64,000 nt of DNA from Streptomyces sp. NRRL F-4489 (GCF_001509485.1 NZ_LLZI01000001.1:62001-126000); one strand, 5' to 3'. Numbered from the stretch's first letter, positions 1-8,600 are shown. Made by a program: numbers and translations. The notes: generated by a model not told the origin, from the letters alone.

Positions 1-598
1 TGGGGAAGAGGACCTGCAGCGTGTACCCGGAGTCCTCGGCGGCTGCCACGGCCGCGCCGCCCCCGCTCCCGCTCCCCAGGGCGGCGTACAGGCCCGCGAC
101 CCGGGCTCCGTACTCCTCGGCCGCGGCCGCCGCGTCCAGGATCCGGCGGCCGGTGGTGACGACCGGGTCGAGGACGGCGACGTGCTCCGCGCGATGGATC
201 TCACCGTGCAGGGTGGTCCGGAAGGCGGTGGCCGGGGAAGCGGTGGCCGGTGAGGCGGAATCCGAGGACGCGGGCGCGCCCGGCAGCAGGACGGCGTACG
301 GCAGTCCGGTGTGCAGCGCGACGGCGGCCGTCAGGGCGACCCCGACCGGCCCGGCGGCCACCAGGCGGTCGAGGGTGGCCGGCAGGCGGCCGGCGAGCAC
401 ATCGGCCAGGCGGCGCAGGATGGCGGGCTGGGTCTGGAAGGCGTACGGGTCGACGGCCGGCTCGGACGGGCTCGTACCGGCGCGGCCGGCGGCGGCGAGG
501 ATGTCGGCCCGCAGTTCGGCCAGGCGCTGCTCCGGGGTGAGGAAGACGGCGGGTATGTCGCGGGCTGCGGTTGCGGCCAGTTGCTGGTCGAGGGTCAT
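1..598 (-). CDS. Orotate phosphoribosyltransferase-like protein (3' end outside window)
   Basis: Type I phosphoribosyltransferase fold enzyme, most like orotate phosphoribosyltransferase, which joins orotate to PRPP. The visible 199 residues start MTLDQQLAATAARDIPAVF and contain a PRPP-loop motif, HVAVLDPVVTTGRRI, in which the usual second acidic residue (DD) is a proline. The reading frame runs off the left edge, so the C-terminus is not seen. The ATG overlaps the stop of the IclR gene by 4 nt (ATGA), so translation is probably coupled. The dihydroorotate dehydrogenase three genes upstream supports an orotate role. A related phosphoribosyltransferase of unknown base preference remains possible. 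Confidence 0.75.
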   Translation of the reverse strand, partial: MTLDQQLAATAARDIPAVFLTPEQRLAELRADILAAAGRAGTSPSEPAVDPYAFQTQPAILRRLADVLAGRLPATLDRLVAAGPVGVALTAAVALHTGLPYAVLLPGAPASSDSASPATASPATAFRTTLHGEIHRAEHVAVLDPVVTTGRRILDAAAAAEEYGARVAGLYAALGSGSGGGAAVAAAEDSGYTLQVLFP

Positions 599-1467
599 CG
601 CGGGGTGCCTTTCTTCGGCCGGGCGGAGGGGCCGGAATCCGGGGCATCGGCCGGGGCCGGGGTCCGGGTGGCGGGCGTCCCGGGCGGTTCGGGGTCGGGG
701 ACGGTGTCGGGCCAGTCACCGGCGAAGCCCAGTTCGTCGGAGAGTGCGCGGGCCGCCGTGAGCACGGTGCGCACCGCTTCCGCCCTCTTGCCCGGGTCGC
801 GCATCCGGCCGCCCGCCGCGGCGAGCGTCACACTGGCCGCGACCGAGCCGGTGGAGGTGAAGGCCGGGGCCGCCACCGCCCATACGCCGCGGTCCAGTTC
901 GTCGTCGCAGACGTCGTAGCCGCGGGCCCGCACCAGTGCGAGATGCTCGTTGACGGTGTCGAGGGTGGTCGGGGTGTCGTCGGTGAAGGCGCTGAGCGGG
1001 CGCGCGTCCAGCAGCCGGTGGGCCACGGGCCCGGGCAGGTGGGCCAGCAGCGCGCGGGCCGAGGCCGCCGCGTTCCACGGCATCTCCTGCCCGATGCGGA
1101 CGAAGAGCCGCAGCGGGTGCCGGCCTTCCCGCAGGGCGACGCAGACGGCGCGGTCACCGATGAGTTCGGTGAGGAAGACCGTTTCGCCGCTGGCTTCGGC
1201 GGCGGTGACGATGGCCGGGTGCGGGGTGACCAGAAGCGCGGAGTGGCCGGTGCTCTGCTCCGACAGCTGGCGGGCCACGGGGCCGAGGAAGTAGCGCCGG
1301 TTGGTGGGGCTGCGGGTGACGAACTCCTGCTCCTGGAGGGTGGCCAGGACGCGGTGCAGGCTTCCGATCGGGATGCCCAGCTCCTCGTGGAGCTCCTGCA
1401 GCGTGGCACCGGTGGCCTTGGGGGCGAGGGTCCGCAGGACGGACAGTGCGCGGACAACGACTTGCAT
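595..1467 (-). CDS. IclR-family transcriptional regulator
   Basis: 290-residue regulator with an N-terminal winged helix (about residues 5-60, including the recognition-helix stretch GIPIGSLHRVLATLQEQ) and a C-terminal IclR effector-binding domain (about 70-250). The length is usual for the family. The last 30 residues are Pro/Ala-rich and probably disordered. It lies inside the operon between the MFS carrier and the phosphoribosyltransferase, so it most likely controls this operon in response to a pyrimidine-pathway acid; the ligand is inferred from context only. A repeat-rich gap of about 200 nt separates it from the upstream carrier gene, so it may also have its own promoter. Confidence 0.9.
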   Translation of the reverse strand: MQVVVRALSVLRTLAPKATGATLQELHEELGIPIGSLHRVLATLQEQEFVTRSPTNRRYFLGPVARQLSEQSTGHSALLVTPHPAIVTAAEASGETVFLTELIGDRAVCVALREGRHPLRLFVRIGQEMPWNAAASARALLAHLPGPVAHRLLDARPLSAFTDDTPTTLDTVNEHLALVRARGYDVCDDELDRGVWAVAAPAFTSTGSVAASVTLAAAGGRMRDPGKRAEAVRTVLTAARALSDELGFAGDWPDTVPDPEPPGTPATRTPAPADAPDSGPSARPKKGTPR

Positions 1468-1487
1468 GGGTGTCTCCTGTCGGCAGG

Positions 1488-1700
1488 GGCCGCCTGGACG
1501 GTCGGTCGAGCGCGGCGGCGGGGCGGTCGGTCGGTCGAAAGCGGCGGCGGGACGGCCAGCCGAGAGCCACGGCGGGGCGGTCGGTCGGGCGCGGCGGCGA
1601 GGCGATCCGTCACATGGGCCGCCTGGACGGTCAGTCGAGCGAGGCGGCGCGGCGCGGCGGGACGATCAGTCGAGCGAGCCGGCGGGCCGGTCGGGGATGA
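1488..1700. repeat. GGTCGGTCG-type direct repeats between carrier and IclR genes
   Basis: Between and just into the MFS gene end lie repeated blocks. A block reading gcctggacggtcggtcgag occurs near 1491 and again, with one change, near 1620. GGTCGGTCGGTCG-like units occur near 1528 and 1579, and CAGTCGAGCGA occurs near 1632 and 1668. The repeats share a 4-nt GGTC periodicity. Function unknown; they could be regulator sites or simple repeat expansion. Confidence 0.5.
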
Positions 1701-2946
1701 GCAGCATCGCGGCCATGTCCAGTACGTAGATGACGGCGAGCAGGCCGATGGCCGTGCCCAGGCCCAGGGAGTCCGCGACGAGCGCCACCGCCACCGGGGC
1801 CAGCCCGCCGACCGCTCGTCCGGCGTTGAACAGGATGTTCTGGGCGGTGGAACGCACCGCGGTCGGGTACAGCTCGGCCATGAGGGCCCCGTAGCCGCCG
1901 ATCATGCCGTTGGCGAAGGCGCCCATGACGGCCCCGCCGAGCATCAGCGCCCAGGGCGACACCAGCTGGCTGTAGGCCAGTACGGAGACGGCGGCACCGC
2001 ACTGGAAGATCCAGAAGGCTGTGCGCCGGCCGAGGCGGTCGGCGAGCCGGCCGAAGACGAAGATGCCCGCGCCCATGCCGAGCACCGTCACCGCGGTCCA
2101 CGCGGAGGACTTCGTCAGGCTGTAGCCGAAGCGGTCCGACAGGTACGTCGGCAGCCAGATCATGATCCCGTAGTAGCCGAAGTTCTGCACCGATGTGAGG
2201 ACGAGTACGCCGAGGGTCGCCCGGGTGGTTGGCACATCGGCGACCAGCAGCCGCAGCGGGACCCGCGGCTTGCCCTGCTGCGCGGCCTTGAACCGCACGA
2301 ACGTCTCGGGCTCGGGCAACCGCGACCGGAAGACGATCGCGATGACGGCCGGCAGCGCGCCGAGCAGGAACAGGCCCCGCCAGCCCCAGTGTTCCAATAC
2401 GGGAGCGCTGACCAGCGCGGCGACCAGCACCCCCGACTGCCAGCCCAGTCCGACCCAGGCGGTGGCCCGGGCGCGCTTCCTGGCCGGCCAGGCTTCCGCG
2501 GCCAGGGTCATACCGATGCCGAACTCTCCGCCGATGCCGACACCGGCGAGGAAGCGGTAGACGGCGATCTCGGTGAAACCGTGCGCGGCCGCGGTCAGCC
2601 CCGTGAAGACGGCGAAGAAGACCACCGAGTAGGTGAGCACCTTCACCCGCCCGATACGGTCGGCCAGCATCCCGAAGACCACACCGCCGAGCACCGCACC
2701 GAACAAGGTGATCGTCGCCAGCGACCCCGCCTGCGTATGCCCCAGACGCAGATCGGCGGAGATGGCCGACAACGCAAAACCGAGAATCAGCAGATCGAAC
2801 CCGTCCATCGCATAACCGATGGACGACGCCACAACCGCCTTCTTCGCATAACCGCTGACCTTCTCCGGGCCCCCGTCCCCCGGCGGCAGGGCGCCATCCC
2901 GGCCGGGCGTCCCCGCCGTCACACGTACATGCTCGGTGCCGGACAC
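1666..2946 (-). CDS. MFS transporter, AAHS-like (aromatic acid:H+ symporter type)
   Basis: 426-residue major facilitator carrier with about 12 membrane segments. It shows the AAHS signature start of TM1 (GYAMDGFDLLILGFALSAI) and the TM2-3 loop motif GMLADRIGRVKVL, repeated in the second half as GRLADRLGRRTAF. Substrates of this subfamily are usually aromatic or cyclic organic acids. Given its place between dihydroorotate dehydrogenase and an orotate-PRTase-like enzyme, orotate or dihydroorotate is a reasonable substrate guess. The GTG start lies 28 nt inside the upstream dehydrogenase gene, so translation is coupled. The C-terminus is in the repeat-rich region. Confidence 0.85.
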   Translation of the reverse strand: MSGTEHVRVTAGTPGRDGALPPGDGGPEKVSGYAKKAVVASSIGYAMDGFDLLILGFALSAISADLRLGHTQAGSLATITLFGAVLGGVVFGMLADRIGRVKVLTYSVVFFAVFTGLTAAAHGFTEIAVYRFLAGVGIGGEFGIGMTLAAEAWPARKRARATAWVGLGWQSGVLVAALVSAPVLEHWGWRGLFLLGALPAVIAIVFRSRLPEPETFVRFKAAQQGKPRVPLRLLVADVPTTRATLGVLVLTSVQNFGYYGIMIWLPTYLSDRFGYSLTKSSAWTAVTVLGMGAGIFVFGRLADRLGRRTAFWIFQCGAAVSVLAYSQLVSPWALMLGGAVMGAFANGMIGGYGALMAELYPTAVRSTAQNILFNAGRAVGGLAPVAVALVADSLGLGTAIGLLAVIYVLDMAAMLLIPDRPAGSLD

Positions 2947-3968
2947 ATCATCTCCTGGCTGGATTCGGAGGTCTCGCTGGACTTGGCGGACTCGGTGGAA
3001 AGGCGGCCGATGAGTTCGCCGACACCGCTCGCGCCCAGATCGGCGACGAGGACGGCCAGATCACGCACGATCTCGGCCATCGCATACGGACGGGTGAACG
3101 TCGCCGTTCCGACCTGCACGGCGGTGGCACCGGCCACCAGGAACTCGACCACGTCCCGTGCCGTCCCGATCCCGCCGCACCCGACGACCGGAATGGCCAC
3201 GGCCCGGGACGCCTCCCACACCAGCCGCAGCGCCAGCGGCTTCACGGCAGGCCCGGACAGCCCTCCCACCCCGTTCCCGAGAACGGCCTTACGCCCCCGC
3301 GGATCAACCGCCATACCGGGGAAGCTGTTGCACACCGTCACCGCCGCCGCCCCCGCGGCCTCCGCGGCCCGCGCGACCTCGCCGATCGACGTCACGCTCG
3401 GCGTGAGCTTCACCAGCAACGGCAGGCCGGTCCGCTCCCCCACCCCCCTGACCACCCGCTCCACCACCACCGGATCGGTCCCAATGGCCAGCCCACCGTG
3501 CTCAAGATTGGGACACGACACATTGATCTCCAACGCGTCGATATGCGCCCCACCCAACTCCTCAACAACCTCCCAGTACTCCTCAACACGCAGACCGCCC
3601 ACGCTTACGACCACAGGCACTCCGAACGCCCGATAAGCCGGAAGCACCGCCCGCAGGAACCCTCCCGTCCCCGGACTGGGAATCCCCACACTGTTGAGCA
3701 TGGCGTGCGAGGACTCCGTCAGCCGGTGCGAGGGGTTCCCCGAACGCCGCCCGGCGAACAGCGTCTTGGTGACAACGGCACCGAGCTCGCCGACCGGAAG
3801 CAGGGGCCCCAGCTCCGGCCCGAAGCACCCGGACGCCGGCATCACCGGATTCGCCAGAGCCAGCCCGCCCAGCCGCACCCCGAGGTCCGCACCGGCCGGA
3901 ACCTCCTCGGCGAACATCCGGTCCCGATCGTCGACTGCCACTGCATGGCCGCCCAGATCCTCCGCCAC
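2919..3968 (-). CDS. Dihydroorotate dehydrogenase, class 1-like
   Basis: 349-residue FMN enzyme of the class 1 dihydroorotate dehydrogenase family, which oxidises dihydroorotate to orotate or, in relatives, acts on other dihydropyrimidines. Visible motifs are the N-terminal NPVMPASGCFG (40-50), the active-site loop INVSCPNLEHGG with the candidate catalytic Cys152, and the C-terminal phosphate-binding segment CGGIGTARDVVEFLVAGA. A GTG start at 3968 is chosen because AAGGAGGT lies 8 nt upstream. The last 30 residues are Ser/Glu-rich and overlap the next gene. As it is in an operon with a carrier and an IclR regulator rather than with pyr genes, it looks like an accessory copy, not the housekeeping pyrD. 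Confidence 0.88.
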   Translation of the reverse strand: MAEDLGGHAVAVDDRDRMFAEEVPAGADLGVRLGGLALANPVMPASGCFGPELGPLLPVGELGAVVTKTLFAGRRSGNPSHRLTESSHAMLNSVGIPSPGTGGFLRAVLPAYRAFGVPVVVSVGGLRVEEYWEVVEELGGAHIDALEINVSCPNLEHGGLAIGTDPVVVERVVRGVGERTGLPLLVKLTPSVTSIGEVARAAEAAGAAAVTVCNSFPGMAVDPRGRKAVLGNGVGGLSGPAVKPLALRLVWEASRAVAIPVVGCGGIGTARDVVEFLVAGATAVQVGTATFTRPYAMAEIVRDLAVLVADLGASGVGELIGRLSTESAKSSETSESSQEMMCPAPSMYV

Positions 3969-3976
3969 GTGGAAGC

Positions 3977-3998
3977 ACCTCCTTCGTCTCGTGGAGGT
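3977..3998 (-). promoter_or_regulatory. Hairpin that can hide the dehydrogenase ribosome binding site
   Basis: On the minus strand, ACCTCC (3998-3993) is perfectly complementary to the Shine-Dalgarno sequence GGAGGT (3982-3977) of the dihydroorotate dehydrogenase gene, with a 10-nt loop. The 6-bp stem could mask the site in the mRNA and lower or gate translation. Confidence 0.5.
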
Positions 3999-4326
3999 CT
4001 AGAGAATGCGCGCGCGATTTCCTCGTGTCAATAGCCGGAGAAGAAAGCGCCGACCTTTCCGCATTCCACCGAACACGCAGGTCAAGAGCCGGATACGGGC
4101 CCTTCCCACGGCGCGGATCCCATCACTCCGAAGAATTCGAGTCGGCTATTTCCACGCTGCGGTAATAGCCGGCCTGAATTCCTCCGCCAGGCGGAAACGG
4201 GCGTGGGGTGGGGGCGCGGGTGGGGGCGGCGGCGCGGGCGCGGGCGGCAGCGCGGGGAATGCCAGGCAGCGGCCCTGTGCCGCCGCGCAGGCGGACAGCC
4301 CGGCAGTTACCCAGCCAGACCGCCCG
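3999..4326. other. Intergenic region with G-rich tract
   Basis: This gap holds the promoter side of the leftward dehydrogenase operon (less GC-rich part, 4000-4190) and the 3' side of the phosphotransferase gene. From about 4202 to 4262 the plus strand is a run of G-rich words (gggtgggggc, gggtgggggcgg) that could form a G-quadruplex. No convincing promoter hexamers or additional gene were found. Confidence 0.4.
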
Positions 4327-4857
4327 TCACCTGACCTGCGCGGCGATGGCCCGCGCGCACGCCATCGACTCGGTACGCGTGGTGTCCACCTCCACGTCAT
4401 ACGTCACACCCCGGTGGACCATTTCCGCCTGGGCCGCGGCCATCCCGGCGGTCCGATCGCCTCGTGCGATCTCACGGCCCGCGGCCACCGCGCTGTCGCA
4501 CCTGACGCCGACCCACAGCACCCCCAGGTCACGCAGGGCCTTCTGCCACCGCTGCTGCGAGTCCGCTCCGCCGAGGAAGACCTCATCGACGATGACCCGG
4601 GCGCCCGCGCGGGCCATCGCGGCGACCCCCTCGATCCACGCCGCCTCCAGCGTCCGGAACTCCGGCCCGACACTCACCCCTCCGTCCGGAGCGAACTCGA
4701 TGCCCGTATCCGACGCGCGCATGGACGCGGGCATCGCGTCAACCAGCGTGTCGGTGCCGAGAGTCAGCCATGGATCCGGCAGGACCGCCTGCAGACACCG
4801 GGCGATCCCGGACTTCCCCGAACTGGAACCACCGTTGAGAACGATCACCTGAGTCAT
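4327..4857 (-). CDS. Chloramphenicol phosphotransferase-like P-loop kinase
   Basis: 176-residue protein of the chloramphenicol 3-O-phosphotransferase (CPT-like) family. It opens with [19 protein letters not shown], a Walker A P-loop, and has the family features [17 protein letters not shown] (residues 25-41) and DEVFLGG in the middle. The length fits the family (about 178). The ATG at 4857 is chosen because the P-loop follows directly, as in relatives; an upstream extension of 24 residues is not conserved-looking. It is the last gene of a leftward set headed by a TetR regulator and an efflux pump, which fits drug defence. It may phosphorylate another hydroxyl drug or metabolite. Confidence 0.85.
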   Translation of the reverse strand: MTQVIVLNGGSSSGKSGIARCLQAVLPDPWLTLGTDTLVDAMPASMRASDTGIEFAPDGGVSVGPEFRTLEAAWIEGVAAMARAGARVIVDEVFLGGADSQQRWQKALRDLGVLWVGVRCDSAVAAGREIARGDRTAGMAAAQAEMVHRGVTYDVEVDTTRTESMACARAIAAQVR

Positions 4858-4906
4858 CACCGCGCCAGAGTAAAGGCGCCCGAGCCACCCGCACGGTCCT
4901 TTTTCC

Positions 4907-5365
4907 TCAGGTGTCACGCCTCCCCGCATCGACCGTCGCCGCGGCCCAGGCCCTGACGCGTTCCGTGAACCGCGAGGCGGGGAACGTCCCGTCGACGGCG
5001 ACGTCTTCGATCGTGACGGCGAAAGGGGATCGCACTGGGGCCTCCCGGGGCGGCGGCGTCACCTTCCGGTCGACGCGTGACGGGCCGCCCTTCACCACAT
5101 GGGAGTTGCCCCGACGCGCCTGCGCGACGAGCTGGTTCGCCTGTTCCAGACCGCCTTCCAGGTACGCGCTCAGGAGCGTCCGCGCCATCGCGCCGCCGTC
5201 CGCGGGAAGCCGACTGGGGTGTTGGAGCAGGAAGCACGAGACCGAGACCCCGTGCAGCGGCCCCCACGGTGCCTGGCGTGAATGGTCCAGGGCGAGCAAG
5301 GCGTGGAACAGCTCGTCACAGGAGCGTGAGCCCATCGGCGCACCGCACTCCGCGCATGGTTTCAT
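4907..5365 (-). CDS. DUF5946 family protein
   Basis: 152-residue cytoplasmic protein with the DUF5946 pattern: a Cys-containing N-terminus (CAECGAP), then [19 protein letters not shown] and [14 protein letters not shown]. The paired cysteines suggest a possible metal site. The function of the family is not known to me. The ATG at 5365 is chosen because GAAGG lies 5 nt upstream; an ATG six codons earlier has no ribosome site. It starts 4 nt after the stop of the efflux gene and ends 49 nt before the CPT-like gene, so it belongs to the same operon. Confidence 0.75.
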   Translation of the reverse strand: MKPCAECGAPMGSRSCDELFHALLALDHSRQAPWGPLHGVSVSCFLLQHPSRLPADGGAMARTLLSAYLEGGLEQANQLVAQARRGNSHVVKGGPSRVDRKVTPPPREAPVRSPFAVTIEDVAVDGTFPASRFTERVRAWAAATVDAGRRDT

Positions 5366-5369
5366 GCCT

Positions 5370-6800
5370 TCACTTTGATGCATGCGCCGGGCGCGCGGAG
5401 GGCGTATCGCCGCCTGCCCGGTGCACCGGGTTCCAGGGCAGACACGACGCGGGGAACAGGCCGAGGGAAACGAGTGCGGCCAGGATCAGCAGGGCAGAGC
5501 CCATGGCTGTGCCTGCGGTGCCTGTCGCGCCCGCTGCTACGGCGATGCCCAGGGTCGGCCCGATGTTCATGGCGGTCTGCTTGAGGCCGCCCACGACCCC
5601 GGCGTACCCGGGCGGCGCGTCGCCGACGACGGTCCCGGTCGCGGTGACCATCACCGTGGCGAACCCGGCACCCATGGCCGCGAAGGCCGCGACCATCGCC
5701 GTCCCCGGACTGGCCGGACCGAGCCGGGACAGCCCCGCGATGCCGACCGCCAGGAGGGCCGTACCGGCGAGGGCGGTGCGGCGCGGACCGTACCGGCGGA
5801 GTGCGGCGCCCGCGACCGGTGCGCCGAGGACCATGAGCGCGGTCAGCGGAAGGACGCGCAGACCGCTGGCGAGCGGGCCGAGTCGGAGGACGTCCTGGAG
5901 ATAGAACGTGGCCCGGAACAGTGCGCCGAACAGCCCGGCGCCGGCGACCAGCAGCATTCCCATCGACGCCGTCACCGGTACGGAACTCGCCACGGGCGGC
6001 GGAACGATCGGATGCCTGGCACGGCGTTCGTGCCGGACAAGCACCGCTGCGACGCCTGCGACGGCGAGGAGTTCGAGCAGTGTGGGCGCGGCGGTCCACC
6101 CTCGCTCCGGTACGCCGGCCAGCGCGTGGACCAGCAGCCCGAGCACGAGCGCGAGCAGGCCCGCACCGGTGAGGTTGAGCCGCGGGGAGGGGAAGCTTTC
6201 CGTTGCCGACAGCCGTTCAACTTCGGCTGCCCGCACTGCTGTTGGCAGCCGTACGGTGAGCACGAGCGCGGCGATGGCGCCAGCCACAGGCACGTTGATC
6301 CAGAACACGGCGCGCCAGCCCAGGTCCGCCACGAGCACACCACCGAGGATCGGCCCGGCCCCCGCCGCCACCGCGATCGCACTCGTACGGATGGCGACCG
6401 GCGTACCGAGCCGGTCCGCGGGGTACGCCAGCCGCAGCAGCGCGAGCGTCGCCGGCTGGAGGAGCGCGCCGAATCCGCCCTGGACCACGCGCAGGACAAC
6501 CACCCACGTGACGTCCGACGCGAGCGCGATCCCGGCCGAGGCGGCCCCGAAACCGAGGACGCCGGCGAACAGCAGGCGCGTATGCCCGTACCGGTCCCCG
6601 AGCCGGCCGGCGATGACGAGCAGCGCGGCCACCGCCACCAGATAGCCGGTGCTCGTCCACTGGACCTGCGCCATGCTCGCGCCGAGATCCTTCCGCAGGC
6701 CGGGCTGCGCGACGAGCAGGACGGTGCCGTCCAGTGCGACGATCATCGCGCCGGCCACACTGACCAGGAGTGCGAGCCGTCGCTGTACGCGCGCGGTCAC
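5370..6800 (-). CDS. MFS drug efflux transporter, DHA2 type
   Basis: 476-residue major facilitator exporter of the 14-TM DHA2 (EmrB/QacA) type. Visible features are ALDGTVLLVAQPGLRKDLG in TM1, AGRLGDRYGHTRLLF (motif A), and in TM5 the antiporter motif C region AVAAGAGPILGGVLVADLGW followed by WRAVFWINVPV. These predict drug/H+ antiport in the cytoplasmic membrane. The start codon overlaps the stop of the TetR gene by 4 nt, so it is translated with, and almost certainly repressed by, that TetR protein. Substrate unknown. Confidence 0.9.
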   Translation of the reverse strand: MTARVQRRLALLVSVAGAMIVALDGTVLLVAQPGLRKDLGASMAQVQWTSTGYLVAVAALLVIAGRLGDRYGHTRLLFAGVLGFGAASAGIALASDVTWVVVLRVVQGGFGALLQPATLALLRLAYPADRLGTPVAIRTSAIAVAAGAGPILGGVLVADLGWRAVFWINVPVAGAIAALVLTVRLPTAVRAAEVERLSATESFPSPRLNLTGAGLLALVLGLLVHALAGVPERGWTAAPTLLELLAVAGVAAVLVRHERRARHPIVPPPVASSVPVTASMGMLLVAGAGLFGALFRATFYLQDVLRLGPLASGLRVLPLTALMVLGAPVAGAALRRYGPRRTALAGTALLAVGIAGLSRLGPASPGTAMVAAFAAMGAGFATVMVTATGTVVGDAPPGYAGVVGGLKQTAMNIGPTLGIAVAAGATGTAGTAMGSALLILAALVSLGLFPASCLPWNPVHRAGGDTPSARPAHASK

Positions 6801-7480
6801 GCCGTCACCGGGCCGAGGTGGGCGTCCAGAACCGCCGCGATGAGCCGGTCACGTTGGCCATCTCCATCAACATGGCCACCGGCGGCTCCATTACCCAACT
6901 CAGCTTCATTCACGGCGAGTTGGAGGCTCCCCCAGGCCCACAGCTGGGCGATCCCGTGCAGGTTGGCCCACAGGGCGGCAGCGGCCACCGCAGGCAGCGG
7001 CGCAACGGCCCCATGCGACGCACCATCGCGCTCTGCGGCATCCCGCTCCGACCTGCACCGGGCGACGAGATCGGTGATCTGCCCGAACAGCGGAAGGGTG
7101 GACTCACGCAGCCGCGGCTGGTCCGACGCCTCCGGCGCACTGTCGAGCAGGTCGTGCCGGAACATCAGCTCGAACATGCCGCGGCGTTCCAACGCGTACG
7201 CCACATACGCCCGCGCCAGGGCCTCCAACCGGCCGCGCGGCGTGGCCGAAGCCGCCCCCGCGACCGCGACCTCGAACCGGGCACCGAGGTCCTCGAAACC
7301 GCGGCGCGCGATGGCCGAGAGCAACGCCCGGTGCGTCGGGAAGTACCGGCGCGGCGCACCGTGCGACACCCCCGCCCGACGGGCGATCTCCCGCAACCCC
7401 ACGGACGCGGACCCCTCCTGAAGCACGAGATCCACCCCGACATCGATCAACCGCTCACGCAGAGAGCTTTCATCAGCCAT
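6797..7480 (-). CDS. TetR-family repressor of the adjacent efflux operon
   Basis: 227-residue regulator with an N-terminal TetR helix-turn-helix (residues 8-55, GLREIARRAGVSHGAPRRYF) and a helical ligand-binding C-terminal region. The pattern SHGAPRRYFPTHRALL is usual for this class. It is the first gene of a four-gene leftward operon and is followed with a 4-nt overlap by the DHA2 exporter. Two near-identical palindromes lie directly before its ATG (7480-7517), so it most likely represses its own operon and is released by a drug-like ligand. Confidence 0.9.
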   Translation of the reverse strand: MADESSLRERLIDVGVDLVLQEGSASVGLREIARRAGVSHGAPRRYFPTHRALLSAIARRGFEDLGARFEVAVAGAASATPRGRLEALARAYVAYALERRGMFELMFRHDLLDSAPEASDQPRLRESTLPLFGQITDLVARCRSERDAAERDGASHGAVAPLPAVAAAALWANLHGIAQLWAWGSLQLAVNEAELGNGAAGGHVDGDGQRDRLIAAVLDAHLGPVTA

Positions 7481-7517
7481 AGACAGTGTCTACCAGCAGT
7501 GCGTAGACACTGTCTAC
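7480..7517. promoter_or_regulatory. Tandem TetR operators
   Basis: Two palindromes, TAGACAGTGTCTA (7480-7492) and GTAGACACTGTCTAC (7503-7517), are almost the same sequence with centres 24 bp apart. They directly abut the ATG of the TetR gene, so occupancy would block transcription of the TetR / efflux operon. The two sites lie on roughly the same face of the helix, which suits cooperative binding of two dimers. Confidence 0.8.
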
Positions 7518-7588
7518 TCAGGCTGTTCAGTCATGCCGCCCAGCGCTTGGCCCGGCCATGACGCCGAGCGCCTTCCTGGCCGGATCCG

Positions 7589-7864
7589 ATGCTCCAGTGC
7601 TATCGGCGGCTGACCTTGGTCGATCCCGTCGCGCTGGCGCCCTGGGGCTCACCGATGAGATCGAAGGACGGTACGGGTCCACGTCCCTCCCCGCTCTGGT
7701 GTGTTGGAGCGAGGACGACGGCTGGATTCCGGTGGCCAAGGCGCACGAGTTGGCGTCCCTGTATCCCGGGGGCCACGCTGCGGCTGCTTCCCGGGGCCGG
7801 CCACCTGGTCCAGGAGGACACCCCGGCCGAACTCGCCGCGGCTCTGTTGGACTTCCCTGGCTGA
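7589..7864 (+). pseudogene. Remnant of an alpha/beta hydrolase gene, frameshifted
   Basis: Hydrolase-like sequence is spread over two frames. One frame gives RRLTLVDPVALAPWGSP, then the other (7660-7770) gives LPALVCWSEDDGWIPVAKA, then the first again gives LRLLPGAGHLVQEDTPAEL and ends at a stop. These match the acid-residue loop (EDDGWIP) and the histidine loop (GAGHLVQED) of alpha/beta hydrolases. The N-terminal half with the nucleophile elbow is missing. This is a decayed gene end, not an active enzyme. Confidence 0.65.
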
Positions 7865-7900
7865 GTGGCTAGTTGGGCCTCCTGCCGCCCGGGGCCGCTC

Positions 7901-8218
7901 TCACTGTACGTAGAGCAGCGCCACCACGGCGTTCTGCACGGTGATGGCGGTCAGGAGGAGGGGGAGGCGGGCGTCCGGGAGGGCGGTTCCGCGGTGGAGG
8001 GCGCGGTGCGTACCGCGGTATCGGCGGGCGGACGCGGTGAAGAGGTACAGGGCCGGTAGCGCGTCGGCGGACAGGATGGCCAGGACCGCCGCGCCGCGAG
8101 CGGGGAGCGCCAGGCGCGTGGTGATCGCTGCCGCCGCGAGCAGCGAGAGCGTGGTGCGCATCCAGGCAAGGGCGGTCCGTTCGTTCTGGAGGCCCGGGTC
8201 GGGCAGGCGGGCCGTCAT
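7901..8218 (-). CDS. DUF202 membrane protein (second copy)
   Basis: 105-residue small membrane protein of the DUF202 / YidH family. It has the signature [20 protein letters not shown] followed by about three hydrophobic segments. Function of the family is unknown. Its ATG overlaps the stop of the other DUF202 gene by 4 nt (ATGA), so the two are translated together and may form a hetero-oligomer; tandem DUF202 pairs are common in actinobacteria. It ends in VALLYVQ. Confidence 0.88.
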   Translation of the reverse strand: MTARLPDPGLQNERTALAWMRTTLSLLAAAAITTRLALPARGAAVLAILSADALPALYLFTASARRYRGTHRALHRGTALPDARLPLLLTAITVQNAVVALLYVQ

Positions 8219-8577
8219 ACGACGAGGGCGGTGAGCAGGGCGGCGGCCGCCGCGACGAAACCGATCGACAGGACGGGGGCCAGCGAGAGTGCGGGCAGGG
8301 GTTGCGCCCGGCGCAGCGCCCGTTCGGAGCGTGCCCAGCGGGTGAGGCCGGTCACGGCGCAGGCGGCGGCGGACAGCACGAGCAGGACGGCGAGCACCTG
8401 CCGGTGGCCCAGGGACGGGAACGGTACCGCGCGGAGGGCCACGCCGGCGGCCAGCAACGAGAGCGCGGTGCGCATCCAGGCAAGGAAGGTCCGCTCGTTG
8501 GCCAGGGTGAAGCGGGGGTCCGGCTCGGTGCCGCCGTCGTACACCGCCTGAGGCCACCTGCGTCGCGTGCTGCTCAC
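8215..8577 (-). CDS. DUF202 membrane protein (first copy)
   Basis: 120-residue DUF202 / YidH-type membrane protein with the signature [20 protein letters not shown] and three hydrophobic segments. A GTG start at 8577 is chosen because GGGAG lies 6 nt upstream and because the DUF202 motif then sits 22 residues in, as usual. The upstream sequence holds a perfect 22-bp palindrome (8601-8622) between this gene and the divergent formylglycine-generating enzyme gene. Confidence 0.88.
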   Translation of the reverse strand: MSSTRRRWPQAVYDGGTEPDPRFTLANERTFLAWMRTALSLLAAGVALRAVPFPSLGHRQVLAVLLVLSAAACAVTGLTRWARSERALRRAQPLPALSLAPVLSIGFVAAAAALLTALVV

Positions 8578-8600
8578 GGAGCTCCCTTCACACTTTTTTC

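Noticed and set aside
571..3636. A plus-strand frame of about 1000 codons opposite the orotate operon
   Set aside because: The minus-strand IclR, MFS and dehydrogenase genes explain the region; the plus-strand product has no recognisable fold.
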